A stretch of 64,000 bases of DNA, taken from NCBI GenBank assembly GCA_027459665.1, contig DAIDHN010000005.1, forward strand, positions 1 through 64,000. The letters are read 5' to 3'. A program made the translations under genes and the position numbers. This DNA is from Chthonomonadaceae bacterium. Its GTDB lineage: Bacteria > Armatimonadota > Chthonomonadetes > Chthonomonadales > Chthonomonadaceae. Positions 7,206-16,266 of this stretch are shown in pieces (position 1 is the stretch's first letter; every line of letters begins with the position of its first letter). A model generated the notes under the pieces. The model was not told where the DNA came from. It was given only the letters and a program-made list of their open reading frames with translations, and did no database searches.

Positions 7206-9257
7206 ATGACTATTCCCATTTCTGCCCCCGCGCCTTCGCGAGGGCGCATTCGCACTGCCTCGTTTGCCGGCCTTGCACTGCTTTCAACAGCGCTGCTGTA
7301 CGCTACAGCACTGCAGCAGGCCCCCCTGCACCTCTGCCCGCGCTGCATGGAGGCCGCGCAATGGTCTGGCATATTTCAGGCCAGCCCCCAAAACGGAAAA
7401 CTGCGCCTGGAGCAGATCAATATCTCGCTGACAGAGCAGGGCTATGGAACCCCGCATGCCGACAAAAGCGTAGACAACAAACCGCTCACAATGCATGGCA
7501 CGGTATACAGCAGAGGTCTCGGCACACATGCCAACTCGGCCCTCGCCATTCGGCTCAACGGGTCTGCGACGAGTTTTCAGGCTCTTGTAGGCATAGACGA
7601 TGAAACCAATGGCAAAGGGCTGGTAGATTTCGAAATCATTGTAGATGGCAGGGTAGCTGCAAACAGCGGACTGCTGCACGGCGGGCAGGCACCTGTTCCT
7701 ATCTCGGTAAATCTCGCCCGAGCCAGGCAAATGCTGCTGCTGGTGAAGGCGGGGAGAAGCAGCATTGATTTCGACCACGCCGACTGGGCCAATGCGTTCT
7801 TTACCCTCGCGCCCGGTGCAAAATCGCTGCCCACCGCAGTACCTATTCCCACCGAGCCGCCGCGCATGGTGATCCCGCCGCCCAACCCGCATCCCGCCAT
7901 TCATGGGGCAGCCATTACCGGCGCCACTCCGGGCTACCCGTTTCGCTTTCTCATCCCGGCCACTGGGCAGAAACCGCTTTACTACGCTGCACACCATCTG
8001 CCTGCCGGTCTCACTGTAAACCACGTTACGGGCGCTATTACCGGCCGCCTGCCCCACAAAGGGGTATGGCATGTAGAACTGGCAGTAGCCGGCCCGCGAG
8101 GGCATGCCGACCGCATGCTCACCATAGTGGGCGGATGGCACAAGCTGGCGCTTACCCCTCCCATGGGCTGGAATTCGTGGAACAGCTGGGCGGGCAATGT
8201 AAATCAGCAGCGCGTAGAAGATGCTGCAAAGGCTATGATAAACAGCGGACTGGCAGCACACGGCTATCAGTACGTAAACATAGACGATACCTGGGAAGGC
8301 CCGCGCGATAAGCAGGGCTTTATTACCACCAATAAAAAATTCCCCAATATGGCGGCGCTGGCCAGATCGGTACATGCCATGGGGCTGAAACTGGGCATCT
8401 ATTCATCGCCCGGCCCGTTTACCTGTGCAGGTTACCCCGCAAGTTACCGGCATGAATTGCAAGACGCACAGCGCTATGCGCAATGGGGAGTGGACTATCT
8501 GAAATACGACTGGTGTTCTTACGGCCAGAAGGCCAATGGCTCTGGCGTGGAATATTTTGCAAAACCCTACTGGATTATGCGCAAATCCCTGGACATGGTG
8601 CCCCGAGACATTCTCTTCAGCTTCTGTCAGTACGGCATGGGAGACGTGTGGAAATGGGGGGCGCGAGCAGGAGGAAACTGCTGGCGCGATACCGGCGACA
8701 TCAATGACAGCTGGGGAAGCCTGAGCGGAATCATCAACCGGCAGATAGGAATCAATCAGTACAACGGCCCAGGCCACTGGAATGACCCGGACATGCTGGT
8801 GGTGGGCGATGTAGGCTGGGGCAATCCGCACCCCTCGCACCTTACCCCCAACGAGCAGATTATGCACATCACCATGTGGTGCATGTTCTCTGCACCGCTG
8901 CTGATTGGGTGCGATATGACCCATCTCAATAAATTCACCCTCGCTCTGCTCACCAACGATGAAGCGCTGGCAATCAACCAGGACCCCATGGGCGTAACTG
9001 CGCATCTGGTGTACCAGAAAGGTGGTGCGGAAGTATGGGAACGTCCGCTCTCGGATGGAACCCATGCAGTAGCCCTGCTGAATATGGGCGATATGGATCA
9101 GAAGGTGGGTGCGACCTGGGCACAGCTTGGTCTGAAGGGCAAACTTCCGGTACGCGACCTCTGGCTGCACAAAAACCTGGGCCTGAAGCAGTATGGCGTT
9201 TCGTTCAAAGTGCCTATTCATGGCGCAGTGCTGCTGAAAATCGGGAAGGCACGCTAA
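7206..9257 (+). CDS. Exported alpha-galactosidase, NPCBM + Ig-like + GH27
   Basis: A 683-residue exported glycosidase. An N-terminal signal or anchor segment (about residues 14-35) is followed by an NPCBM carbohydrate-binding domain (about 55-205), a small Ig-like/He_PIG domain (about 235-305) and a GH27 catalytic barrel from about 318. The barrel opens with TPPMGWNSWNSW. The nucleophile is Asp435 in YLKYDWC and the acid/base is probably Asp498 in RDTGDINDSW. A beta-sandwich closes the protein. It should release terminal alpha-galactose, or related sugars such as beta-L-arabinopyranose in some GH27 members, from plant polysaccharides outside the cytoplasm. A strong terminator follows 13 bases after the stop. 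Confidence 0.93.
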   Translation: MTIPISAPAPSRGRIRTASFAGLALLSTALLYATALQQAPLHLCPRCMEAAQWSGIFQASPQNGKLRLEQINISLTEQGYGTPHADKSVDNKPLTMHGTVYSRGLGTHANSALAIRLNGSATSFQALVGIDDETNGKGLVDFEIIVDGRVAANSGLLHGGQAPVPISVNLARARQMLLLVKAGRSSIDFDHADWANAFFTLAPGAKSLPTAVPIPTEPPRMVIPPPNPHPAIHGAAITGATPGYPFRFLIPATGQKPLYYAAHHLPAGLTVNHVTGAITGRLPHKGVWHVELAVAGPRGHADRMLTIVGGWHKLALTPPMGWNSWNSWAGNVNQQRVEDAAKAMINSGLAAHGYQYVNIDDTWEGPRDKQGFITTNKKFPNMAALARSVHAMGLKLGIYSSPGPFTCAGYPASYRHELQDAQRYAQWGVDYLKYDWCSYGQKANGSGVEYFAKPYWIMRKSLDMVPRDILFSFCQYGMGDVWKWGARAGGNCWRDTGDINDSWGSLSGIINRQIGINQYNGPGHWNDPDMLVVGDVGWGNPHPSHLTPNEQIMHITMWCMFSAPLLIGCDMTHLNKFTLALLTNDEALAINQDPMGVTAHLVYQKGGAEVWERPLSDGTHAVALLNMGDMDQKVGATWAQLGLKGKLPVRDLWLHKNLGLKQYGVSFKVPIHGAVLLKIGKAR

Positions 9258-9270
9258 CTAGCAAAATGAA

Positions 9271-9302
9271 AAACCGGGAGGCAGATGCCTCCCGGTTTTT
9301 TT
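9271..9302. terminator. Bidirectional rho-independent terminator
   Basis: AACCGGGAGGCA (9272-9283) pairs perfectly with TGCCTCCCGGTT (9286-9297), giving an 11-12 bp GC-rich stem with a tiny loop. It is followed by seven T on the + strand and preceded by an A-rich run that acts as a U tract on the - strand. It lies between convergent genes (GH27 and anmK) and can serve both. Confidence 0.93.
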
Positions 9303-9340
9303 GTATATGGCGGTGGTATTTGCCTATGCGCCCTGCTGCA

Positions 9341-10504
9341 CTACACCCACTGTATCTGGCCCAGAATGGCGGGGCGCGAAGCACCTGTTGCCGCAGGCAC
9401 ATTGCAGGGCTTGTGCTGCAGGGTTTCGTAGCCAAGCAGTGCAAAAGCCAGAGCTTCCTTCGCATCATCCGGGATGCCGAACCGGGCATGAGTACACACC
9501 TGTGATGGCGCAAAACCTTCTTCAAGCATCTGCATCAGCACCGGATTGCGCACCCCTCCCCCGCCCGCTATCACCGTATGAATGGGGCCATGCTTCTGTG
9601 CCCAGTTTCGGCACGATGTCAGCACAGAATCTGCAGTAAACCGGGTAGCAGTGTGCAGTATATCGGAGGGTGTCAATTCCAGTTCATGCGCACGCTGCAG
9701 CAGCCAGGAGGCGTATTCCGCGCCAAACATTTCACGCCCCGTAGAGCGAGGCGGGGTACGCTGCAGAAAAGGATGAGCCATGCATTCCGCCAGCAGTTCA
9801 GGGTGGCATTTGCCTGCAGCGGCCAGCGCACCATCGCGGTCGCAGTTCCATTTTCCCTGTGTCACTGCGCTTGCCAGTGCATCCATCAGCATGTTGCCTG
9901 GGCCGGTATCAAAGGCAAGCACGTCTTGCAGGCTGCCCCCGGCAGGCAGCAGTGTAACGTTTGCTATTCCGCCCAGGTTCAGCATAAGCCGGTTTTCTGC
10001 GGGGTGCGCCAGCAAACGCCAGTCGGCATAGGGCACCAGAGGCGCGCCCTGCCCTCCCAGCGCCATATCCATGCTGCGAAAGTTGGCAATCACCGGTCTC
10101 CCTGTGCGTGCCGCAATTACAGCAGGCTCTCCCAGCTGCAGGGTGCCCCGACCAGTGTGCCGCCCCATAAAAAGCGGCTCAGGCTGGTGCCAGATAGTCT
10201 GGCCGTGCGATGCAATGGCCTCAACTTCCTGCATGGCCAATCCGGCATGATGCACAGCCTGCACAGCCGCCTCTGCAAAGCATTCTCCCAGCAGGTAGTT
10301 GAGCACCGTAATCTGCTGCAGCGCTGCATCGGGCCTGCAGCAGTTCAGAATGGTTTTGCGCATACCTTCTTCCCAGGGCATGAAGTAAAAAGAAAGCAGC
10401 TTCCATTGAAAGTGCGGCTCGGAAGAAAATTCCACCAAAGCCGCATCAATGCCATCCAGCGATGTGCCCGACATAAGGCCGAGTATGCGAGTAGGCCCGG
10501 GCAC
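9341..10504 (-). CDS. anmK: Anhydro-N-acetylmuramic acid kinase
   Basis: A 387-residue sugar kinase that phosphorylates and opens 1,6-anhydro-N-acetylmuramic acid to MurNAc-6-phosphate during peptidoglycan recycling. The N-terminal GLMSGTSLDGIDAAL motif is the ATP/phosphate-binding signature of the family; ASHGQTIWH and NLGGIANVT, with the following FDTGPGNMLMDAL, are further family hallmarks, and the length is standard. The start is a GTG with a purine-rich AGAGAG upstream. It sits 5 bases after a small membrane protein gene and ends at the bidirectional terminator. A peptidase gene in the same run fits a peptide and wall-recycling operon. Confidence 0.96.
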   Translation of the reverse strand: MPGPTRILGLMSGTSLDGIDAALVEFSSEPHFQWKLLSFYFMPWEEGMRKTILNCCRPDAALQQITVLNYLLGECFAEAAVQAVHHAGLAMQEVEAIASHGQTIWHQPEPLFMGRHTGRGTLQLGEPAVIAARTGRPVIANFRSMDMALGGQGAPLVPYADWRLLAHPAENRLMLNLGGIANVTLLPAGGSLQDVLAFDTGPGNMLMDALASAVTQGKWNCDRDGALAAAGKCHPELLAECMAHPFLQRTPPRSTGREMFGAEYASWLLQRAHELELTPSDILHTATRFTADSVLTSCRNWAQKHGPIHTVIAGGGGVRNPVLMQMLEEGFAPSQVCTHARFGIPDDAKEALAFALLGYETLQHKPCNVPAATGASRPAILGQIQWV

Positions 10505-10509
10505 GTTTT

Positions 10510-10782
10510 CTACTCTCTTTCCTGCTCTTTTTCCTGCGAGAAGCGTGCTGCCCTGCGTGCTATGGCAGGATCGCGGGCTGGCGCAGGATGAAACAGGGAG
10601 GCCATGTCTGCATAGGGGTTTTTGGGGCCGGGCTGGTTTTGCTCTTCTTCCAGCGAGCGCCGAAACTCTGCCAGCCCGCGTTTGAGCCGAACCACACTGA
10701 GCGCGCAGTAGCGTACCGCGGCCAGTATCAGCAGTATGTACAGGCCGTCGAGTACATAGCGCAACAGGGTCCAGACATTCAT
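10510..10782 (-). CDS. Small single-pass membrane protein, unknown function
   Basis: A 90-residue protein with one membrane segment (about residues 8-28) followed by a charged, Glu/Arg-rich cytoplasmic tail. The ATG has a good GGAGGGG site 7 bases upstream. It lies between the dipeptidase and anmK genes with gaps of 20 and 5 bases, so all three are probably one transcript. I do not recognise a family. Its conservation would need comparison with related genomes; the ribosome binding site and tight packing make it a likely real gene. Confidence 0.7.
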   Translation of the reverse strand: MNVWTLLRYVLDGLYILLILAAVRYCALSVVRLKRGLAEFRRSLEEEQNQPGPKNPYADMASLFHPAPARDPAIARRAARFSQEKEQERE

Positions 10783-10802
10783 TTCAGCCCCTCCTTCCCG
10801 GT

Positions 10803-12215
10803 TTACCTGCCCGCCAGCTGGTACAGTGCATTCGCGTAAATGCGTGCAGCGCGCACCAGGGTTTCTACCGCAATGCGTTCATCCGGTTCATGTGCTGGCC
10901 CGTCGCTGCCCTGCGGAAACGCTGCCCCGAATGCAACGGTGTTTGGCGTAGCCCGTGCATAGGTGCCGCCCCCTGTGGTAGCCGGCTGTGTCTGGGTATC
11001 GCCGGTTTCTTCGCGGTACGCGGCAAGCAGCGTAGCCACAGGTTCCTGGTCAAGCGGCACATACAGCGGCGGGCTGTCGTGCAGGTCTGCCAGCTTCCAT
11101 TCGCTTCCCTGCAGTTTTTGCAGCAGCGCAGCTTTCATCTCGTCCGCATTCCAGGTAACGGGGTAGCGCACATTGTAGGTAACGCTTACGGTTTGCTCAT
11201 TGCATTCAATCATGCCCAAATTGCAGGTAAGCGGCCCGGCAACGTCATCTGTATGGGCAATCCCCAGGGCGCCGCCGGTAAAGTCTACTGTTTCCACAAT
11301 TTGGTGAAGCCAGGGTTCCGTTTGGGCAAGGCCCGCTTCCAACAAAGCCTTTGCCAGTCGTGCTATCGCATTGTCGCCGTTTACAGGAGTACTGCCGTGC
11401 GCCGATTTGCCAATGGCGGCAACATGCAGTTCACCCTGCAGCCTCTCTACCTGCACGTTTCTGTCCCAGAATTTTTTCAGGGCGTTTTCTGCTGCTTCCA
11501 GTTCCGTCTGACTTCCCTTCAGCACAGCTTCAGCGAAATCGGGCACCATGTTAGGGCGCCTGCCCCCCTGTGCATGATCCACACGAAGCGTTGAAGAGGC
11601 AGCGCGTGCGTATTGCAGCACAATGTTGGCAATTCCCTTTTCTGCATAAATCAGCGGGAAGCAGGCATCCGGCGTAAACCCTGCTGCGGGCCGTTCCATT
11701 CCTGCCGTCTCAAAATAGTGGTGAACGCAGCCGAAACCGCTTTCTTCATTGCAGCCAAATATTATGCGAATACGTTTGTTCAGCAATGCGCCGCTTTCCA
11801 TCAGTGCCTTTGCAGCAAACAGCGCTGCATAGGTGGGGCCTTTGTCATCACTGGCGCCGCGCGCATAAATGTAGCCATCCTTCAGTTCCGCTCCGTACGG
11901 TGGAACGTTCCAGCGGTCTCCCTCCGGCACTACATCCAGGTGTCCCAGCACGCCTATGTATTCCGTACCGCTTCCAAATTCTGCATGCCCCGCATACCCG
12001 TCGCAGTCAAAGGTATCAAACCCCATCTTTTTGCAAAGCTCCAGCGTATAATCCAACGCGTCGCGCACCGGCCTGCCAAACGGCGCGCCTGCTTCCGGCT
12101 GCGCTTCTACGCTGGGAATGCGAAGCACACCCCGCAGAGATTCCACCATTTCTTGCTTGTGGCTCTCTATCCAGTCGTACATTCTGTGTACAACCGGGTC
12201 GTTCTGTGCACTCAT
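10803..12215 (-). CDS. pepV: PepV-like M20 family dipeptidase
   Basis: A 470-residue metallopeptidase of the M20 family, PepV/Sapep group, which cleaves dipeptides in the cytoplasm with two metal ions. Visible metal and catalytic residues are His92 and Asp94 in GHLDVVPEGD, Asp123/Asp124 in ASDDKGP and Glu157/Glu158 in CNEESGF. The length and the inserted lid domain match PepV rather than shorter ArgE or DapE enzymes. The ATG has an AAGGAG site 8 bases upstream. It is the first gene of a three-gene run with the small membrane protein and anmK, which suggests a role in using recycled peptides. Confidence 0.9.
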   Translation of the reverse strand: MSAQNDPVVHRMYDWIESHKQEMVESLRGVLRIPSVEAQPEAGAPFGRPVRDALDYTLELCKKMGFDTFDCDGYAGHAEFGSGTEYIGVLGHLDVVPEGDRWNVPPYGAELKDGYIYARGASDDKGPTYAALFAAKALMESGALLNKRIRIIFGCNEESGFGCVHHYFETAGMERPAAGFTPDACFPLIYAEKGIANIVLQYARAASSTLRVDHAQGGRRPNMVPDFAEAVLKGSQTELEAAENALKKFWDRNVQVERLQGELHVAAIGKSAHGSTPVNGDNAIARLAKALLEAGLAQTEPWLHQIVETVDFTGGALGIAHTDDVAGPLTCNLGMIECNEQTVSVTYNVRYPVTWNADEMKAALLQKLQGSEWKLADLHDSPPLYVPLDQEPVATLLAAYREETGDTQTQPATTGGGTYARATPNTVAFGAAFPQGSDGPAHEPDERIAVETLVRAARIYANALYQLAGR

Positions 12216-12305
12216 GGCAAAACTCCTTTTTGTTTTTTGCTTGCTATGTTTATACCCGAAACGCCTTTCCTGCCGTTTTCGGCAGTCACACTCGCAAAGA
12301 CCTGC

Positions 12306-13451
12306 TTACCCAACAAATTCTGCAGCAACAGTATCTGCCAAAAACAGTCCGCGCCTGCTCAGTCTTAGCGTTCCCCTGCGCAGCTGCACCAGCCCCTGCT
12401 GCTGCAGCCTGTTCAAAACAGCGGCGTAATGCAATAGAGGCGATATTCCAAAGCGCTGTTCAAGGGGCTGCAGGACAATGCCCGACCGCAGGCGCAGGCC
12501 CAGCATAATCGTTTCTCCCAGTGCTTCCGCCTCAGCAAGGCGCTCGCTTTCCACAAAGAGGTCTTCGGCGGCGTGTACTTTTTGTACATACCGTGCCGGC
12601 AGCCTCTCTCGTTTACTGCGTTCTCCGTTCAGATAAGAAACCGCTCCCGGCCCAATGCCCAAATGTTCCCGGTTGTACCAGTAACCCAGGTTGTGGCGGC
12701 ATTCATGGCCGGGCTTGGCAAAGTTGCTTACCTCATAATGCACATACCCGGCCCGCTGCAGCCGCCAAATGGCCCAGCGGTACATTTGCAAGTCTGTTTC
12801 CTCATCTGGCAGCGCCAGGCGGCCGCCTGCATGCAGCCGCTCAAAGCGGGTCCCTGGTTCCAGTGTGAGGCTGTAGAGTGAAAGATGCTCCGGCTGAAGC
12901 GACAGCGCTGCCTCCACGCTCTCTTTCCAGAGTGTGAGAGTTTGGCCGGGCAGCCGAAACATCAGGTCGAGGCTGATGTTTTCAAACCCTGCTTCTCGCG
13001 CTCTGTCAAACGCCTGCACCGCCTCTTCAGCGGTATGCGTGCGGTCGAGCTGCTTCAAAATGCCATTGTGCAGCGCCTGCACCCCAATGCTGATTCGGTT
13101 GAACCCAGCGCAGCGCAGCGCTGCAAAACGCTCTGAATCTGCGAAGGAAGGATTCGCCTCGGTGGAGATTTCTGCATCCTGCTGCATATCAAGGCACTCA
13201 CGTGCAGTTTGCAGCAGCCTGATCTGCTGGCTGGCTGGCAAAAAGGTGGGGGTGCCGCCCCCAAAAAAAACGGTGGAAAGCGGGCGCGCAGCCAGGGGCG
13301 CCGAACATCGCCGTAAATCCGCCTCCATTGCCTCTACTACGGCCTGCACCAGCGGGCTGTTTTGCGGTTCAGTGTATGTGTTGAAATCGCAGTATGCGCA
13401 GTGCCGAGCGCAAAACGGAATGTGAAAATAAAGCGAAAGCTCCTCATTCAT
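12306..13451 (-). CDS. hemW: Radical SAM heme chaperone HemW
   Basis: A 381-residue member of the HemN-like radical SAM group. HemW binds heme and delivers it to cytochromes and other enzymes; members were long mislabelled as coproporphyrinogen oxidase. Cys14, Cys18 and Cys21 (CARHCAYC) bind the 4Fe-4S cluster, and the following FNTY is typical of HemW. The fold continues through a FGGGTPTFLP motif and a C-terminal winged helix. The ATG at 13451 overlaps the tsaC stop in an ATGA, so it is coupled to that gene. HemW rather than true HemN is favoured by the short N-terminus, which lacks the extra HemN residues. Confidence 0.9.
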   Translation of the reverse strand: MNEELSLYFHIPFCARHCAYCDFNTYTEPQNSPLVQAVVEAMEADLRRCSAPLAARPLSTVFFGGGTPTFLPASQQIRLLQTARECLDMQQDAEISTEANPSFADSERFAALRCAGFNRISIGVQALHNGILKQLDRTHTAEEAVQAFDRAREAGFENISLDLMFRLPGQTLTLWKESVEAALSLQPEHLSLYSLTLEPGTRFERLHAGGRLALPDEETDLQMYRWAIWRLQRAGYVHYEVSNFAKPGHECRHNLGYWYNREHLGIGPGAVSYLNGERSKRERLPARYVQKVHAAEDLFVESERLAEAEALGETIMLGLRLRSGIVLQPLEQRFGISPLLHYAAVLNRLQQQGLVQLRRGTLRLSRRGLFLADTVAAEFVG

Positions 13452-14464
13452 AACTGGGTTTCCGGGGTGGAAGCCCGCATCAGTCTGTCGCGCACGGCCT
13501 CCCATTCAGGCGCCTCGGGCGGCAGAACAGCCACAATGTGCGTAGCGCCGCCAGCATCCAGCGTATGCAAAGCACTGTAGAGCAGCGCGGCATACCCTTC
13601 GGCTGTTTCAGACAGGCAGAGCAGAGGTATTTCGCCTGCGTTCATTTGCTGCATGGTAAGCAGGGCCGGTTTCGCCCCCTGCTGCAGCAGCTTTTCAGCC
13701 AGCCGCAGGGCATTTTCTGGCGAAGCCAGCAGCAGCGAGGCACGCGGGGCATAGTGGCGCGCCATCATGCCCGGTGCAGGCAGCGCAGCATCTGCGGCAT
13801 GCTGCGGGGTGGTACGCACTACGGTTCCTATGCAGCTTTCTATTTCAGAAACAGAGAGCAGGCCGGGGCGCAGCAGCACGGGCGCAGGAGCGGTGAGGTC
13901 GAGAACGGTAGATTCTATGCCCCCTGGGGTTTGGCCACCATCCAGCACCAGTGCAATGCGCCCGTTTAGGTGCTGCATTACATGCTGGGCGCTGGTGGGT
14001 GATATGCCATTGGAGCGGTTGGCGCTGGGGGCCGCTACAGGAACTTCTGCCTTTTGCAGCAGCTGAAGGGCATCGGGATGCGCAGGCACGCGCACTCCCA
14101 CGGTATCTCCGCCGCCGGTAACAGCATCTGGTATCAGCGGCGAACGGGGCAGCACCAGGGTAAGAGGCCCGGGCCAGAAACGCACGGCAAGCAGTTCTGC
14201 AGCCTCTGGCCATGCGCTCACCAGGGGCAGCGCTGCCTCTTTTGCAGCCACATGCACTATCAGCGGATTGCGCGAAGGGCGCCCTTTTGCCGCGTAAATT
14301 GCTTGCACTGCTTCGCTGTTTGTGGCGCATGCGCCCAGCCCGTACACGGTTTCTGTGGGGAAAGCTGCCAGACCTCCTTCCCGCAGCACGCGCGCTGCCT
14401 CTTGCAGACTGGCTTCCCTGTGCAGCGGGTCAAGCGAAAGCAAACGGGTTGGCAGTGGTTTCAC
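13448..14464 (-). CDS. tsaC: L-threonylcarbamoyladenylate synthase
   Basis: A 338-residue protein of the long (Sua5) form: a YrdC domain (about residues 18-205) plus a C-terminal Sua5 domain. It makes threonylcarbamoyl-AMP from threonine, bicarbonate and ATP, the first step of the t6A37 modification of ANN-decoding tRNAs. Motifs include FPTETVYGLG, the KGRPSRNPL loop that binds substrate phosphate, and PSANRSNGISPTSA. The start is a GTG that overlaps the mqnE stop by 4 bases, and its own stop overlaps the hemW start, so mqnE-tsaC-hemW is a coupled operon. Confidence 0.95.
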   Translation of the reverse strand: MKPLPTRLLSLDPLHREASLQEAARVLREGGLAAFPTETVYGLGACATNSEAVQAIYAAKGRPSRNPLIVHVAAKEAALPLVSAWPEAAELLAVRFWPGPLTLVLPRSPLIPDAVTGGGDTVGVRVPAHPDALQLLQKAEVPVAAPSANRSNGISPTSAQHVMQHLNGRIALVLDGGQTPGGIESTVLDLTAPAPVLLRPGLLSVSEIESCIGTVVRTTPQHAADAALPAPGMMARHYAPRASLLLASPENALRLAEKLLQQGAKPALLTMQQMNAGEIPLLCLSETAEGYAALLYSALHTLDAGGATHIVAVLPPEAPEWEAVRDRLMRASTPETQL

Positions 14465-15615
14465 ACGGCAGCAGGCTCTGCTGCTTCAGCCCCCACTTCT
14501 CTGTAAAGGCTGTCGCGTTCTACGGGAATGCGCCCGGCTTCTTCTATCATGCGTATCATTTGCGGCCGGGTAAGCACCTGCCGCTTGTTGCCTGGCTCAT
14601 CGTCTTTGTAGGTAATTTCATATTCATGCACAGTGCCGTCCACATCATCTGCTCCATACCAGAGGGCGGTCTGGGTAACCTGGGGCGTATTCATGATCCA
14701 GAATGATTTGATGTGGCTGAAGTTGTCTAGCATGAGCCGGCAAAGTGCAATGCTGCGCAGGTCATTGTAGCCGGTAGTATGCGGAATGTGTTCCAGTTCG
14801 GTGCCTTCCGGGTGAAAGGCCAGCGGGGTCATGGTGATGAAGTGGCCGGTTTCGTCCTGCAGCTCCCGCAGCCGCACCAGATGCTCCACGCGTTCCTGCG
14901 GGGTTTCTATGTGGCCGTAAAGCATGGTGGCATACTGTGTAAGACCTGCCTCTGCCACTGCCCGCGCAACATCCATCCATCCTTCCCCATCCAGCTTTCT
15001 GTCAAACAGCTCGCTGTGCACCCGTTCAGAGAGTATTTCAATGCCTCCCCCCGGCAGCGAGTCGAGGCCGGCTTCTTTCAGTTCCTGCAGGGTTTCTGCC
15101 AGCGGTTTACCCGCCTGCCTCTGTATTTCCACAATTTCAACCATAGTAAACGCTTTTATGTGTACGCCGGGTCGCGTTTCTTTCACGGTGCGCAGCAAGT
15201 CAAGATAGTACTGATAGGGCAGGCGGGGGTTGATGCCTCCCACCATATGTACTTCGGTGATGGGCACATCCATGTGCTGCAGCAGTCTCTCGCGAACGGT
15301 TTGCAGGCTCATTTCATAAGGGGCGGGGCCGCCTTTTTTTGCGTAGAACGAACAGAATTTGCAAAACTTGTTGCAGATATTGGTGTAGTTGATGTGCTGG
15401 TTGCGCACGTAGTACGCCTTTGCGCCATGTCTTTTTTCACGCACCAGGTTAGCCAGCCAGCCCATGCCCCCCAGATTGGGTGAAAGCGCAATGCGCACTC
15501 CCTCTTCATATGAGAGCCGCTGCCCTGCTTCCACCTTCTCATAAATATCCATCCAGTCTGCACCAAGCATATTTTCCGCAATTTTTCGCACACCGGTATT
15601 TTCTGCTACTGTCAT
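14461..15615 (-). CDS. mqnE: Aminodeoxyfutalosine synthase (menaquinone, futalosine route)
   Basis: A 384-residue radical SAM enzyme that joins 3-[(1-carboxyvinyl)oxy]benzoate with SAM-derived adenosyl to give aminodeoxyfutalosine in the alternative menaquinone pathway. The cluster ligands are Cys81, Cys85 and Cys88 (CNKFCKFC). Family motifs include VHMVGGINP, DSLPGGGIEI and MLYGHIE. The length matches MqnE. MqnC, its closest relative, also carries CxxxCxxC; MqnE is favoured by the SFYAKKG motif and full-length alignment features. It is the first gene of the mqnE-tsaC-hemW run and shows that the organism makes menaquinone by the futalosine route. The remaining mqn genes are outside this window. 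Confidence 0.93.
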   Translation of the reverse strand: MTVAENTGVRKIAENMLGADWMDIYEKVEAGQRLSYEEGVRIALSPNLGGMGWLANLVREKRHGAKAYYVRNQHINYTNICNKFCKFCSFYAKKGGPAPYEMSLQTVRERLLQHMDVPITEVHMVGGINPRLPYQYYLDLLRTVKETRPGVHIKAFTMVEIVEIQRQAGKPLAETLQELKEAGLDSLPGGGIEILSERVHSELFDRKLDGEGWMDVARAVAEAGLTQYATMLYGHIETPQERVEHLVRLRELQDETGHFITMTPLAFHPEGTELEHIPHTTGYNDLRSIALCRLMLDNFSHIKSFWIMNTPQVTQTALWYGADDVDGTVHEYEITYKDDEPGNKRQVLTRPQMIRMIEEAGRIPVERDSLYREVGAEAAEPAAV

Positions 15616-15653
15616 TGGTATTTGCCTTGCAACCAGAATAAAAGCATACAGAT

Positions 15654-15659
15654 ATTATA
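15654..15659 (-). promoter_or_regulatory. Candidate -10 element for the mqnE operon
   Basis: On the - strand a perfect TATAAT lies about 40 bases upstream of the mqnE ATG. No convincing -35 was found at 16-18 bases, so only the -10 is annotated. Confidence 0.4.
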
Positions 15660-15791
15660 CCGCCCCGGTATGCCAGGAATACTGCAGTTTGCCTTTGCGG
15701 GAAGCACCTATTGTGAGGCAGCTAAAAAAGGAATGAGCACAGCGCTAAAATAACTTACACCAACACTGAACTCTTACACAGTCTCTACGTT

Positions 15792-15820
15792 TTGACAAAT
15801 CCCCTGAGTCATGTTATACT
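15792..15820 (+). promoter_or_regulatory. Near-consensus sigma-70 promoter with extended -10
   Basis: TTGACA (15792-15797), a 17-base spacer, and TATACT (15815-15820) preceded by TGT make an extended -10. This is one of the two best promoters in the window. It drives the frameshifted Cys-rich gene and the paralogous membrane protein gene behind it. The same hexamer plan, with a TTTACA -35, the same 17-base spacer, a shared CCCTGA in the spacer and the same TGTTATACT, precedes the second paralogue at 60.2 kb on the other strand. Confidence 0.85.
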
Positions 15821-15873
15821 GCAAAAAGCAATGCGCAAACATAGGCAGCACACACTGCCGGGAGGTCAAGATC

Positions 15874-16243
15874 ATGACATCAATCACCCCCCCCCCGCAC
15901 CCGCGGGGAGGATGTTTCTTTTGTAGCAGTCTGCATACTCATAAGTCTACTTGCCATAGCTGGCGCAGCAGCGCTTCGGTTTCCCGCCCCCTGGGGTGCA
16001 GCGCCTTTCTGCCGCACTCTGCAAAACTCACTTGAACCACCCTGCCACCCCTGTGCAGTGGGAGCATGCCCTGCTTCTGCAAATGTCCAGCCCAGTCACA
16101 GTATCGCCTGCAGCGCCGACCAAACTTCCTGTGAGATGTACCCAGCCATTGAGTATACCTATCCGGGCGGCAGCACTTGCACAGCCATCACCCAGTGTAC
16201 AGGTGGAAATCGGGTGCCTGGCCACTGCATCATCGGCAACTGA
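15874..16243 (+). pseudogene. Cys-rich exported protein gene, frameshifted at a 10-C tract (pseudogene or phase-variable)
   Basis: An ATG with a GGGAGGT site upstream begins a frame that ends after 54 mostly nonsense residues. Removing one base from the 10-C run at 15887-15896 joins the first codons to a frame open to a TGA at 16241-16243, giving a protein of about 122 residues. It has a short charged N-terminus, a hydrophobic export segment (VAVCILISLLAIAGAAAL) and a tail with about nine cysteines. That second frame has no usable start of its own: a TGA at 15875 closes it upstream and its first GTG lies at 16058. A near-consensus promoter precedes the gene. It could be a slipped-strand phase-variable gene in the OFF state, a young pseudogene, or a sequencing error in a homopolymer. 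Confidence 0.7.
15887..15896 (+). repeat. Homopolymer of 10 C within a coding start region
   Basis: Ten consecutive C, thirteen bases after the A of the ATG at 15874. With 9 (or 12) C the frame continues into the Cys-rich protein; with 10 it ends early. Tracts of this length near a start codon are typical slippage sites in contingency genes. Confidence 0.95.
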
Positions 16244-16266
16244 ACCGTATTTTGAGGGAGGATGCC

